Assembly: GCA_019828595.1 (NCBI GenBank)
Contig: JAHQRK010000024.1
Location: 806,001-870,000 of the forward strand
Direction of reading: 5' to 3'
DNA: 64,000 nt
Origin: Aphanomyces cochlioides
Lineage: Eukaryota; Oomycota; Saprolegniomycetes; Saprolegniales; Verrucalvaceae
A program made the translations under genes and the position numbers. Below, in pieces: positions 1-9,905 of this stretch (position 1 is the first letter of the stretch; the number at the start of each line of letters is the position of its first letter). The notes under the pieces are model-generated. The model made no database searches. It saw only the letters and a list, made by a program, of their open reading frames with translations, and was not told where the DNA came from.

Positions 1-2
1 CA

Positions 3-77
3 AAACAAGAAGTAAAAGACCCCAAGGAGACCGTCGAGGCAACTGAAGAGTTTGACGCTTTAATCGAAATTGCATAA
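3..77 (+). CDS. 3' end of an unidentified gene
   Basis: One frame is open from the window edge to a TAA at 75-77 and encodes about 24 acidic residues (many E, D, K). The upstream part lies outside the window, so no function can be assigned. It converges on the YigZ-family gene with only 7 bp between the two stop codons. That spacing matches the other convergent pairs in this window and supports it being a real gene end. Confidence 0.4.
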   Translation, partial: KQEVKDPKETVEATEEFDALIEIA

Positions 78-84
78 GGATTTA

Positions 85-702
85 TTATCGATCATTAGCA
101 GGCTTGGATATGCTTGCGCGGCCACCGCTTAGCTCGTTAATGTATTTTTCAAATTTTGCCTCATGAACCAGGGGAACTTTCACTGACATTTCTGCCGTCG
201 TGGCTTCAAACTGTACTGCCGTGACTACTCCTTCGTGGGAATGCAGCCACTTCTTGACAATTTCAGTGAATCGAATGGGAATAGAAATGACGCATGGACT
301 TGTCACTTCGGTCTCTAGTATCTGTGCTTGGGCAATTGTATATTCTGCCGCACTTCCATAAGCTCGGACGAGGCCACCTGTGCCCAGTTTAGTTCCGCCA
401 AAAATTCGCGAAACGATCAAGCACACATCTTGAACTTGATGATGAGTCAGGACTTGCAATATCGGTCGTCCAGCTGTGCTGTGGGGCTCGCCATCGTCCG
501 AGCAGAACGATTCGTTCGTGGTGGCCAGCGTGTAGGCAAAACAGTGGTGATTTGCTTGAGGAATAAGCGCACGCCTTGATACAACAAGTTGCAGTGCTTC
601 TTCGCGAGAGCTCACAGGACCGGCAAAGCCAATGAAGCGAGAGCCTTTGATCTTTGGAAGAAGCTCAGCTTCCACTGCATTCACGATTGTCTTGATGCGC
701 AT
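85..702 (-). CDS. YigZ/IMPACT (UPF0029) family protein
   Basis: Single-exon 205-aa protein. The IMPACT N-terminal fold is recognisable: SRFIGFA near residue 21, NHHCFAY near 51, the family signature DDGEPHSTAGRPIL near 69, and IFGGTKLGTGGLVRAYGSA near 99. The C-terminal third resembles the small ferredoxin-like UPF0029 C-terminal domain of bacterial YigZ. In IMPACT proteins this domain is linked to binding of translation factors and Gcn1. Here there is no N-terminal RWD domain, so the protein is closer to stand-alone YigZ. Molecular activity is not established for this subgroup. Length is normal for YigZ. Confidence 0.9.
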   Translation of the reverse strand: MRIKTIVNAVEAELLPKIKGSRFIGFAGPVSSREEALQLVVSRRALIPQANHHCFAYTLATTNESFCSDDGEPHSTAGRPILQVLTHHQVQDVCLIVSRIFGGTKLGTGGLVRAYGSAAEYTIAQAQILETEVTSPCVISIPIRFTEIVKKWLHSHEGVVTAVQFEATTAEMSVKVPLVHEAKFEKYINELSGGRASISKPANDR

Positions 703-746
703 CTTTCGTTCCCTTCATTTGATTCGCTCATGTTCAACCAATAATT

Positions 747-1375
747 TTAAACGTTTAGAACTACATTTTTTACTTTTAAATACATTTTAAATACATATTG
801 CAAACATTCATACTGTGAGTCTGACACTTCGCTGGACTTGTCGAGCAACGCAACGACTATTGCACAAACACACTTGAGACAGTGTGCCGTGGTTGCTGGC
901 ATCGACATGGCACCCCTGCCTGTATAGAATGGGTGACTGAACCGAAAATTTCCCCACCTCAACGAGACATGCTTTCTCGGGTGTACCCATGTCTTACCTC
1001 GTTTTAAAAACATCTATCATGTCATTAATCATTATATAACCAAATATGTCACTAATTTATGTAATTGGACGATAAATGTTCTTAAAGCGAGGGATTCACT
1101 TCATTGATATTTGTGACGTGCAAAATTTCACGAGTACATGTGAACCTTGGCAAGCTCGCCTCTTGAATGGACAGGACATTAAGCTCGTGAGCGGTGCTTG
1201 GCCGATGGGTTTGAGTTGGCACCTATGGACCCTATGGAATACAATTATTCCAGGCTAACAGGCTCTTTCTTCTATGGAAGTGCAAAGCGAAGCGTAGTCG
1301 GGAAACAGCTCGAGGTGATAAAAAAGTACAAGGACAGATTAAATTAAGTGGGGTCGTGCGGTTGAAACACTCGGC
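747..1375. other. AT-rich intergenic region, no gene recognised
   Basis: Short open frames occur on both strands, but none has recognisable domains. A 17-bp near-perfect inverted repeat (996-1012 against 1076-1092, two mismatches) surrounds an AT-rich core of about 60 bp. It may act as a small hairpin or transcription-end element, but nothing else supports a function. Confidence 0.35.
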
Positions 1376-1654
1376 CTAGTAGACGGCTGCGGCATATCCT
1401 GCTGCTTTGCAATCAAGCGAGCAAAAGACTTGAAACTGTTTCGAGCACGGGATGTATTGGCGCTTGCAGCATGCACACCTGTTGCCTGAATCGCTTGTCG
1501 GTGCGTACGCATTGCACAATGTCGAGTTGCCACGAAATGCACGACTTGCACCTGCTAGTGGCACAGGACTGAGCTTCTTCGTGTCGTCTTCGCTCTTGTT
1601 GCCGCGTAGACGTCTGAAGAGCTGCATGGGAGATAGCATTTTCATCTTGATCAA
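1376..1654 (-). CDS. Small cysteine-rich (zinc-finger-like) protein
   Basis: 92-aa single-exon protein. The N-terminal half is basic and serine-rich. The C-terminal part has the spaced cysteines CACCKRQYIPC followed by VFCSLDCKAAG, which looks like a C2C2 zinc-binding knuckle. I do not recognise a named family, though short proteins ending in this kind of module are plausible in oomycetes. Several in-frame methionines (1654, 1648, 1639) leave the start uncertain. The call rests on the cysteine spacing only. Confidence 0.45.
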   Translation of the reverse strand: MIKMKMLSPMQLFRRLRGNKSEDDTKKLSPVPLAGASRAFRGNSTLCNAYAPTSDSGNRCACCKRQYIPCSKQFQVFCSLDCKAAGYAAAVY

Positions 1655-1734
1655 CTTTTCGATTGTGAGATGATCCAGTCGGACGAGTCAACATTTTTGA
1701 CCACATGTAGAGATGGGTCACTCCTTTATTCTAC

Positions 1735-1870
1735 AGGCCATGCAGCGACAAGACAGACTTCAACCCTCTAAACCCTGCCTATATAACCCCTTCACCCCTT
1801 AGTCCACTTAACCACTGCCCCCCCTTCACTCTTAAACCCCTGTAAATCCAATCCTCCCAAAGGAGAAGAA
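1735..1870. repeat. C-rich tract with TAAACCC-like motifs
   Basis: This tract upstream of GPI8 has repeated CCCCTT and AAACCC(C/T) words. A very similar tract (including AACCACTGC followed by CCCC runs) occurs at 5720-5790 upstream of Miro, and a reverse-oriented one at 11284-11330. It resembles telobox-type promoter elements, but the shared longer string also fits a dispersed repeat. Confidence 0.4.
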
Positions 1871-1932
1871 GGGGCGGAAAGGTAAACCAAGACCATGGGA
1901 AAGCATCAAGGAAAGGAATGCTTATTGTAGGT

Positions 1933-3212
1933 ATGCGCGTGGGTACCTTTCTCGTTGTATGTTGGAGTGCATACCTGGCCGTCCTCGCTTCAGCGGCCGT
2001 AACTCGACATACGAACAACTGGGCAGTTGTAGTACGATAACAATTGCTCGACGATTGAGTCGTCACTCATGTGTATTTGTAGGTGGATGCGTCGCGCTTT
2101 TGGTTTAACTATCGACACATCACGAACGCGTTGTCGCTGTATCATTCCGTGAAGCGATTGGGCATCCCAGACAGTCAAATCATTCTCATGCTCGCTGATC
2201 AAATGCCGTGCAATGCACGGAATTGTTTTCCTGGCCAAGTGTTTGATAACAACATGCACACGACCAATTTGTATGGTGACGACGTAGAAGTTGATTACCG
2301 TGGAGCCGAGGTGACCGTGGCCAATTTTATTAAGGTGTTGACCGGTCGTCATGAGCGCGGCACTCCTGCAAGTCGTCGTCTCGATTCCGACGAAAAGAGC
2401 AATGTGTTTGTACCTTCGCCGTGTCTTTAATGAGCTTCTAACTCTGAATGACTTAGATCTTCATGACAGGCCATGGAGGTGATGGTTTTTTGAAATTTCA
2501 AGACTCAGAGGAGCTCTCAAGTCGCGATTTGGCGCACACGTTTGAAGAAATGCGAGTCAAAGGGAGATACAATGAGCTCTTCTTCATGGTCGACACGTGC
2601 CAAGCAGGATCGTTGGCCAAACAGCTCTACTCACCAAATGTGGTCACTATTGGTAGCGCCAAGACGGGTGAAAACTCATACGCTTATCATACTGACTTTG
2701 AAGTGCGTCGATCTCTTCTCATGGCTTCACTTTTAACGTTGTTTTAGGTGGGGCTTTCACTGATCGATCGATTTACATACGCGACGTTGGACTTCATGCA
2801 ATCGATGCAGGTTGACAGACGCACCAAGAAAACAACGCTTGCTCAACTCTTTGCGTCATATGATCCACGCATGCTCTACTCGAATCCTGATGTGACAACA
2901 CACTTGCTACAGCGTTCGATCGAGTCTGTCCCAATCACTGATTTTTTAGGCTCGGTCCTGCATGTCGATGTGACCGATGCCGCATACCCTCTTACCAACT
3001 CATTGGCCGTCTCGGATAATCCTTCATACGAGTCTTTGTACAAAGTTCTCGGCAGCAACGATAGCCAAGACGACGTCGCATCAATCCCAATTGCCAAGCA
3101 ACGAAAGCATGACGTCGAATGGCAACGACTCGGAGCTCTATTTGCCGCATTTGTTGCTATTGTTACTGCACTGGGGTGGTTGTCAGCTCCTGCATCTCAA
3201 TCCTCCAAGTAA
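1933..3212 (+). CDS. GPI8: GPI-anchor transamidase catalytic subunit GPI8/PIG-K
   Basis: Four exons: 1933-2031, 2083-2409, 2457-2702, 2748-3212; introns are 45-51 bp. The product is a caspase-fold (C13) cysteine protease of the ER GPI transamidase complex. It cleaves the C-terminal signal of precursor proteins and transfers them to GPI. Visible features: an N-terminal hydrophobic signal peptide ending near ASAA, the hallmark NNWAV...SRFWFNYRH stretch, catalytic His in MTGHGG and catalytic Cys in VDTCQAGS, then a C-terminal transmembrane helix ([15 protein letters not shown]). The start at 1933 is chosen because it gives the signal peptide directly before the conserved NNWAV block. It converges on Miro with a 14-bp gap. 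Confidence 0.95.
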
Positions 3213-3226
3213 ACGAAGACACTTTT

Positions 3227-5668
3227 TTATTCTTTGAGTTGCTGGAACGCCGAGGTGTCTCGCCACCAGCGAACGAGCTCCTTGGACAATTCTTTTAAGT
3301 CTTCTCGGTAGACGTACGCCACGCCGAGAGAGACACAAGTTAGGGCGAAGAAACCAACGCCGAACAGGCGATCTTTGCGTTTCTTGGCCAGTGCTTTCTG
3401 CTTTGTAAATGGCAACGCACCGCCGGCATTTCTAGTCATTCATCAGACTACACATTCTATCTACGTCAACGTACGGGTACAGAGCTCGGTGTACAAGCGT
3501 GGAATAGAGCGTTTGGAATCCATCAGCCGTTCCCAGGCAAATCGAAAGCGGTGCATCCAATTTGAGCGACGCGCAGTGCTTCAAACATGCATCCAAAGCC
3601 AACAAGGAAGTCGCCGAGTCCTACAAGAGTATCCGCTGAGCAAGCTGTATTGAGAAGATCCTGTCTACTTGGACAGGTGTCGGCGTCGAGTAGGCATAGA
3701 CGCAAGGAATTGTATCTGGCACGACTGATTGCAAGTCGACAATGTATTCAAACGAGTCGTGATCCGTTCCGTCAAACAAGTAGCAGACAACATCCACGTG
3801 GATCGAACTTGCAATCGCGAGAGCCATGTCGTGATCGACGACGCCTTCTGACACTTCCGACATCTAGCCACAGAGTTTCGTCCAGGATATCAATGGAGAC
3901 ACGTACAATGAGTGTCTTGTCCAAGTTGCCTTCTTGAATTGTATGTACATTGTGGAGTAAATGCTCGTAGGCTTGGACAACGACAGCGTTGGCATCTTCA
4001 ACCAGAGCCGCTGCAGCAGTCGCATCAAATGGCTCCGGCGACAAGAATGAAAAACATGTCGATGCATTTACAAGGCGAGTCTATACGAAGCGTTCAGGAG
4101 CTCATTTGGGCTGAAGGGGTCTTTACCTTGCCACATTGAGTTGATCCGAACAACAGACACCGAATTGTCGACGATGTGGATCGATGGTGTCGTGAGGGAA
4201 GACGACGGCTACATGAAAGCAACGAATCAATAGAGGAGTGGCATGGAAATCATACATGTCGATGGCTGCCGAAGCCTTGACGGTGATGAAGCCCAAATAG
4301 TACAATTCCTCAAGTGCACGTCGTGGACGCACCGCAACTTCGAGACTAAACAGCGATGTCGTTATAAGTGGAATACGGACAAACGGCCAACCTCCACAAT
4401 GATATCCACGTCGAGAAATCCATGGGCGCATCGAGCGGCAACTGAGTCCATTTTGGACGTTTGTCATGTGGCACAACGACGAAAATGGTTTCGATGGCCG
4501 TTTGAGTGAGAGGGGCGTACTGGTCGGAGATTTCTTTAAGGAATTGTTTTGTGATGGCGCTCAGTTCACACATTTCATACGTCGAAGCGTCGTACGATAC
4601 ATCGATGTGATCATGCGGCAACAGGAGGTCCAACGTATCGGAATAACCAAGTGTGCGCAAGACCTAACAGCCATCCAGGTGAGCTTTCGAGCAGGCTGTG
4701 ATCGTGGGTCCAACCTGCCAGCAATGCTCGGGTTTGTTCTTCTCAATTGCAAGTTCTGAGAGGTAGACAAATCCATCAAAGTAGAGTCCACCACCTTTTT
4801 CAGACGTGGCAACACCATGCGGCTTGACAAGTGCAACGAGCTCCATCAAAGCATCCATTTCTTCTTGTTTCATGCGGGTTTTAAAGCATGTATTCTATGT
4901 TCATGGAGAATGGAATTATAGGAATGACAACAATAGGATGACTTACTTGGTATTCGTGAAGCTCTTGCCGACTGATCAAACCATCTCGATCAACGTCAAA
5001 GAGGCGAAAGACACGCTGGAGGACATTGACAAACTTGGGTTGGAGTTGCTATCACAGCAAGCAGTGAAACTTGACACATAAATTGCCTCGTATACCTTCT
5101 TCTCGGCGTCGTACAGCGGCGCCATGGGATACAATACTGCCTTTTGTGCAAGCCCAAAAGTCTTTTTGACATTTGTGAGTGTTCTTGCCGAGCACTCAAG
5201 GCTGTGGACAATAAATTTGTAATTGCTCAAGACGCTTTTGACACGGGAGATCTCTGAACCACCTGGGAGCAAGTCGCATTTGTTGCCAACGAGAACGACG
5301 GGAATGATCTTGGTGACTTTGAGCAAGTCGAGCCAGTATCCAAGTCTTTGGGATGAAATTGATCGACTCACGTCATAGACAACGATGGCTGCATCACTTC
5401 GGTTCATCGTTTTAATCACTTCCATCACGTCGTTCGAGTGAGAGCTTGTATCATGCAGTGAAATGACCACATTTTCGCGCGTGTCCTCTGTTGGGATCAC
5501 AATGTCATGCAAAACTCGTGGCACACGTTCGCTCGCATGTTGTGACACCAGTGCTGAGATGAGCGATGACTTTCCCACTTTCTCGTCGCCCAAAACCATC
5601 AAACGAATCGTCCGCTGCTTGTTCATTGAGCTGGCACTCGAGTCATCATGGACTTGCGTCATTGCCAT
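3227..5668 (-). CDS. Miro, mitochondrial Rho-type GTPase
   Basis: Ten exons, inferred by hand: 5668-5096, 5048-4947, 4894-4715, 4663-4392, 4345-4256, 4208-4127, 4080-3907, 3863-3669, 3620-3475, 3431-3227. Introns are 43-52 bp. Domain order is the Miro order: N-terminal GTPase (P-loop GDEKVGKSS, NKCD motif, SA motif), EF-hand (DVDRDGLISRQEL), a second degenerate EF/linker region, C-terminal GTPase-like domain (P-loop GSTQCGKT reconstructed across intron 6; LFDGTDHDSF) and a C-terminal tail anchor (VGFFALTCVSLGVAYVY). Miro sits in the outer mitochondrial membrane and controls transport and morphology. Starts at 5740, 5668, 5662 or 5626 are all possible. The last exon looks like a separate 70-aa gene until the 43-bp intron 3432-3474 is removed. 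Confidence 0.9.
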
Positions 5669-5805
5669 CGCTCCTTTCACTCCCCACTGTCTAGCTGCGT
5701 TTATCCGGCACTGCCCCACTTCAACTTTCAACCACTGCACCCCTTTAACCCCTCAAACCCTACACCCCCTTCATTATTTAAACCCTAATTATTATCATCC
5801 GAACT

Positions 5806-6228
5806 TCAAAATGGTGTTCGATCTTTATCCGGACATATCCCTGCAAAATGATGAGGAGCAAATGTGGAGTCAACAAACAGGCCGAGATTTCGTGAAGGAC
5901 ATTGCTGACGAGATATTACTATCGTGTAAAATGCGTTGCGTAAACTGAGACATAGCGAATATGTCGTCAGCGTACGATTATAAAAAGTGTAGAAGATGAA
6001 CTGCAAGTGGATTGTAGAGTGTTTGAGACGACGGCAAACCCAGCACACGCAATCCTCTGACTCCTTCAGCATGCGCGTTCCGTACTTGCGGCTAGGCTTG
6101 TTGACAAGGAGCGCTTCAAGGGCTTGATACTGATGTCCAGTGGCTGACTCGCCAACGCATGTCGTGATGAAGGGCAACCGGTCAAGCAGTTTCATTTTTC
6201 TTGGCCAGTTTGAAACCGAATCTCGCAA
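5806..6228 (-). CDS. Uncharacterised small open frame
   Basis: A 140-aa frame with a plausible internal start (MKLLDRLPF at 6195), a CVCWVC cysteine cluster and no recognised family. The C-terminal half reads like non-coding sequence, so the true gene may be shorter or spliced. A 45-codon acidic frame on the other strand (5811-5948) overlaps it. I cannot decide which, if either, is translated. The flanks (5669-5805 and 6229-6452) are AT- or C-rich and probably hold promoters of Miro and of the acyltransferase. Confidence 0.25.
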   Translation of the reverse strand: MRDSVSNWPRKMKLLDRLPFITTCVGESATGHQYQALEALLVNKPSRKYGTRMLKESEDCVCWVCRRLKHSTIHLQFIFYTFYNRTLTTYSLCLSLRNAFYTIVISRQQCPSRNLGLFVDSTFAPHHFAGICPDKDRTPF

Positions 6229-6452
6229 GATATGGGAATTTGTATGAAAATCAATATTTGACTATTCCCTCACTTTAAGAAGTTTTTTTATTAATTCTTT
6301 CTATAATTGACTTGGTTGTATCCTCAATAAGGTTACATATGTTCGTTAAATAATTAATAGAGAGGGAGCATGTTAGTCTTTTTCCGGACTTTGTATTTTA
6401 TATTTAGCTGGATTGTAGCCTGGAAAAGCGCGCGCAAGGAGCACTTGTCGAT

Positions 6453-8546
6453 ATGACTCGTCGAGCGCACGTTGAAGCCATGACCCCAGCATTAGAGCCA
6501 AGCAACCACCGCGTCCTCGTCCTAGGCTCTGTCATTGCTGTCTTTTCGGCGTTCTTGCTTCTTGTGTGTGCTGAAGTGGCAGTAGAAGCCAACGACCGAG
6601 GTGTTGTCCCTTCTGTAGCACCAATTGTTAACGACATGAAAACGATGGCGAGAACGATCATGCTGTCGGTCACGCCGCTGACAAATGTGTGCATCTTGGC
6701 CTCTAAGAGCACTGTGAAGACTGACACTCGAAGTGTCAAGACATTTCAAGCATATCAAGCAGCAGGATGGCTATGTTTTGCAGCGGTGTTATACATGCTG
6801 GTCACATGCGATGCAGAGCCTCAAGGTTTTGCGATGCCCTGTTCAGCCCATGAGATCTCGCTTGCGTACTTTGGACTGATGGCACAAGTGTTTGCCGTAT
6901 CTTCACTCTTGGCAGTGCAACCCGTCAAGTCTCGATTGTTTGTCCACAATTACATGAACTTATTGGTCGTCGTTGGCGCACTGTTCCTGGCATTGAGCGC
7001 CGAGTGGATTAGTTCAAATGTTGGCTTTTCCACGAATGCTTCAATTGGATCTCTCATGTTGTGTATTGCTGCAGTTATCAGCACGTATGGATTGGGTGGC
7101 CAATTTGTCCACAAGAGTAGTGAATGGAAGTTTTGGCAGCCTTTCTCTGGTGGCATTGCATTCATTTGCGTACAATTCGTGGCATGGACATGCTTTACCG
7201 GTAGCTTGCTTCTCCAACTCTGCTTTTTTATCTCTTTCTTTGTTGTGGAGATTGAATTGTTTGTTGGGGTCATGGGCACGGCGGGGCTGCTTTGCATTGC
7301 CTCACAGTTAGGCATGATCGTCAGCCTTTTGGTGTATATGCCTCAAGCCAACGAGAAACAGCAGACGCCATGTCTTGGATTCCTCCAGCGACATATTGAT
7401 ATGCTCTTACCGACGCTGATGGTGAATTTGCCGCCGTTATCGTTTGTTCCATACATTTTGCCTTGGCTTTTAGTCGATTCATTTACCTGGACTGACGTCA
7501 CCCTCTACACAGTCGCGCATATTGCTCACCAAACGCTACTGGCTGTTATCTGCTCCCAAATGCTCCAAGTTTACTTTGAGAAGACAAGTCGTGGAGCTTC
7601 TTGCCCACTTATTTTCTGGCTCGTGCCAGTTGTAGTCATGGCCATGCCAGCCGTGTCATTACTCGTTCACGCAGTCACAAATCATGAAGCCACGATTGGA
7701 TGTGTAGCATTTTCGATTCCATGGTATTTCTACACCGTGTCGACTATGGTTGGGCTTCCAGCTCAAACAGGATGCCGCTTCAAGAGAGAGCTATTGGCGA
7801 AGCCAAGTAGATTCATGGAAGCCTTTGCACGTTATTTCTCTTTCCAGCTCATTCGAACAGTGCCACTTGATCCGAAGGAGACCTACATATTCGCCTACCA
7901 TCCGCATGGAATAATGCCTGGCACCGTGATGTGGATGCAATTCACTCAGCAATGGCACTCGCTTTTCCCTGGCATTTTCGCTTTCCCGTTGAGTGCTAGC
8001 ATCGTGCACTATTTTCCTGGTATCCGCGATGTGATTCAATATTTGGGAGCTCGAGAAGTCACACGCACGACGTTTTCCCACGCATTACGCGCTAGAGAAT
8101 CAATATTCGTCGTCCCTGGAGGTCAAGCTGAGCTCGTGGAATCTCAACCTCGAGTCAATCAGGTGCGCATGTATACAGGCCACAAGGGTTTTCTACGACT
8201 AGCTCTGGAACATGGGACACCAGTAGTTCCCGTGCTGAGCTATCGAGAAAGCGACATTCTGGAAAACATTCGGTTTCCCGCGATGCAGAGGTGGTTCATT
8301 AAGCGTTTTGCACTCCCATGTCCGCATTACCCGCATGGCTGGCTTGGACTTCCAATTCCAAATCGTGTGCCCGTTCCGGTCGTCGTTGGGGAACCTTTGA
8401 GAGTGACTCAGGTTGAACACCCCACAAAGCAGCAAGTCGATGCACTCCATGCCATGTACTACGAAAGACTCGAAGCTCTTTTTCATCAACACAAGGACGC
8501 CGTCGGGTGCTCGGATTTTCAATTGGTCTTCATTGATAAGTGGTAA
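6453..8546 (+). CDS. DGAT2-family acyltransferase with long polytopic N-terminus
   Basis: Intronless 697-aa protein. The C-terminal ~260 residues form a DGAT2/MGAT-type diacylglycerol acyltransferase domain: catalytic-type HPHG near residue 483, VPGGQAE near 554, GHKGFLRLALEHG, and PVPVVVGEPL near the end. These enzymes use acyl-CoA to make triacylglycerol or wax esters in the ER. The N-terminal ~430 residues hold about ten hydrophobic segments with no family I recognise, whereas ordinary DGAT2 has only one or two short N-terminal membrane segments. Start 6453 is the first ATG; a second at 6480 is possible. Substrate cannot be deduced. Confidence 0.85.
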   Translation: MTRRAHVEAMTPALEPSNHRVLVLGSVIAVFSAFLLLVCAEVAVEANDRGVVPSVAPIVNDMKTMARTIMLSVTPLTNVCILASKSTVKTDTRSVKTFQAYQAAGWLCFAAVLYMLVTCDAEPQGFAMPCSAHEISLAYFGLMAQVFAVSSLLAVQPVKSRLFVHNYMNLLVVVGALFLALSAEWISSNVGFSTNASIGSLMLCIAAVISTYGLGGQFVHKSSEWKFWQPFSGGIAFICVQFVAWTCFTGSLLLQLCFFISFFVVEIELFVGVMGTAGLLCIASQLGMIVSLLVYMPQANEKQQTPCLGFLQRHIDMLLPTLMVNLPPLSFVPYILPWLLVDSFTWTDVTLYTVAHIAHQTLLAVICSQMLQVYFEKTSRGASCPLIFWLVPVVVMAMPAVSLLVHAVTNHEATIGCVAFSIPWYFYTVSTMVGLPAQTGCRFKRELLAKPSRFMEAFARYFSFQLIRTVPLDPKETYIFAYHPHGIMPGTVMWMQFTQQWHSLFPGIFAFPLSASIVHYFPGIRDVIQYLGAREVTRTTFSHALRARESIFVVPGGQAELVESQPRVNQVRMYTGHKGFLRLALEHGTPVVPVLSYRESDILENIRFPAMQRWFIKRFALPCPHYPHGWLGLPIPNRVPVPVVVGEPLRVTQVEHPTKQQVDALHAMYYERLEALFHQHKDAVGCSDFQLVFIDKW

Positions 8547-8639
8547 AATCGCCCTTATCAAGCCGCACAATGCAACTTTACTTTCAAGACTGCTCGGATG
8601 AATGAGCTCAACAAACAGAGCATACCATAGATTAATCAA

Positions 8640-8846
8640 ACAAAAGCTAAACATTCCTACGCCACATGCTGAATCTTGTTTCGGCCTTTCACACAGCGAG
8701 ATTCCCATGTCGGAGGGTGGCAACTCGCCCAGGCTCCATGGCCACTTGGACTCGTAGCCTGTGCAACATGGGTACGTATAGAGGAGAGATACATGTCGAC
8801 TGTCTTTTTGGTAGTCGGAGCTCATTGAGTAGGGCAGTAAATCCAT
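8640..8846 (-). pseudogene. Diverged relic of the repeated single-TM gene
   Basis: On the minus strand the frame reads SLLYTYPCCTGYESKWPWS then LGELPPSDMG. This aligns with the ectodomain of the adjacent gene (LYYRYPRCTGYQTKC ... CHPPAWAPRSMKG). It sits directly downstream of the intact copy as a degraded tandem fragment. It lacks the TM segment and N-terminus. Confidence 0.5.
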
Positions 8847-8890
8847 GTCAACACCCTCGCCGCTCCCATGACAAAGTTACTACTCAAGAT

Positions 8891-9652
8891 CGCGCTCTAG
8901 TTGCAATGAATATGTACATTATTCATTACTGCTGGCTACGCTAAATATCTTATACACTTCTTTCACTCTCGCGGGAGTAATTTGGCCCTTCATACTGCGT
9001 GGTGCCCAAGCTGGAGGGTGGCAACTGGCCCACGTCGTCCAGCATGCAATTTGTGAAACAGGCTCCTGGGCTTTCAACATGCATTTGGTTTGGTAGCCTG
9101 TGCAGCGAGGGTAGCGGTAGTAAAGATAGTTGTCGATTGTGCTCTCTTGGGATCGGAGCTGCTCGAGTGGGGACAACGGTCCATTGCGTTGAGCGATCCA
9201 TTTGGCCGCGCTCACAGTCACACCAAGGAGCAGCACGAGAAGGCTGACAAATGTGATCAGGGATGCTACGATGTTCGACACGGAGTTTGTCTTGCCTGTA
9301 GACCGTGTCGGGGGTCTGGATGGTGGCCGTTCGTTCTTGTGTGCTTGAGGTAGTTGAAAAAGAGAGTCGATGTCTTGAAACGTGAACTGCGGAGGCAGGT
9401 CTCGATAGTCCACGACTGTTTCGGCGTAGAACTCATACGTTGTTGTGTGGTTTGGCATCTACACGAGGTTGAGACTGTGTGAAGACGACGGCGAACCAAC
9501 CTGTTGTCTGCTGTACATCTTTCTTCTGGTCGAAAGCACGGAAATTCTGAAAATGCGCGCGGTGTAAGTTGATTGCAATATCTTTGTCAAAGTTCGAACC
9601 GATTGGGGGTATACCATTGGATAAAATGAAATCATTTCTACCAATCCAAGAG
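8891..9652 (-). repeat. Repeat unit: CCAAT module plus single-TM gene (copy A)
   Basis: Reading on the minus strand, 9652-9575 is the approximately 85-bp module seen also at 17651, 21030 and 50393: inverted CCAAT boxes, a run ATACCCCCAATCGGTTCGA, then TTTGACAAAGATATTG. In this copy a short internal piece of the module is missing. The module is followed within about 100 bp by the single-TM gene. The gene portion (about 8886-9574) is repeated at about 61585-62276. Confidence 0.65.
8919..9458 (-). CDS. Repeated single-TM protein, copy 1
   Basis: 179-aa protein starting MPNHTTTYEFYAET. It has a cytosolic segment with QFTFQDIDSLF, a proline-rich basic stretch, one transmembrane helix (IVASLITFVSLLVLLLGVTV) and an ectodomain with four cysteines (YPRCTGYQTKC ... 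ACWTTWASC). There is no recognised family. A copy differing at only four internal positions lies inverted at 61705-62241, and partial copies are at 8640-8846 and 20585-20945. The near identity suggests recent duplication or gene conversion. It may be a transposon-associated gene or a surface-protein family. Confidence 0.6.
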   Translation of the reverse strand: MPNHTTTYEFYAETVVDYRDLPPQFTFQDIDSLFQLPQAHKNERPPSRPPTRSTGKTNSVSNIVASLITFVSLLVLLLGVTVSAAKWIAQRNGPLSPLEQLRSQESTIDNYLYYRYPRCTGYQTKCMLKAQEPVSQIACWTTWASCHPPAWAPRSMKGQITPARVKEVYKIFSVASSNE

Positions 9653-9905
9653 GACCGCCGTCCATCAAGTGCACTGCAGCTGATGAGCGCTCTTGAATTT
9701 AGATGTGAGTTTGGCGTGGATATTCGATCGAAATGGCAAGAAGAATTCTTGTTGTATCGAGTCTTCTTGGATTTCCACCCATCCTGCCTTCGGTTTAATG
9801 CATATTGGACTCTGGCACATTATATGCTTTGTAGACTTTCTCTCAGTCGATATCTTGAGATACTGGTAGTTCACAGTTTGGAGATTGACAATATTTCAGC
9901 CTGAA

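Noticed and set aside
1076..1258. 60-aa plus-strand frame sharing its first residues with a minus-strand frame at 1013
   Set aside because: The shared MFLKRG comes from a 17-bp inverted repeat; no other support for coding.
3227..3439. Separate 70-aa gene with one TM helix
   Set aside because: Splicing of 3432-3474 joins it in frame to the Miro second GTPase domain and supplies the expected tail anchor.
5463..5948. 161-aa plus-strand frame
   Set aside because: Most of it is antisense of Miro exon 1; only its last 45 codons could be independent.
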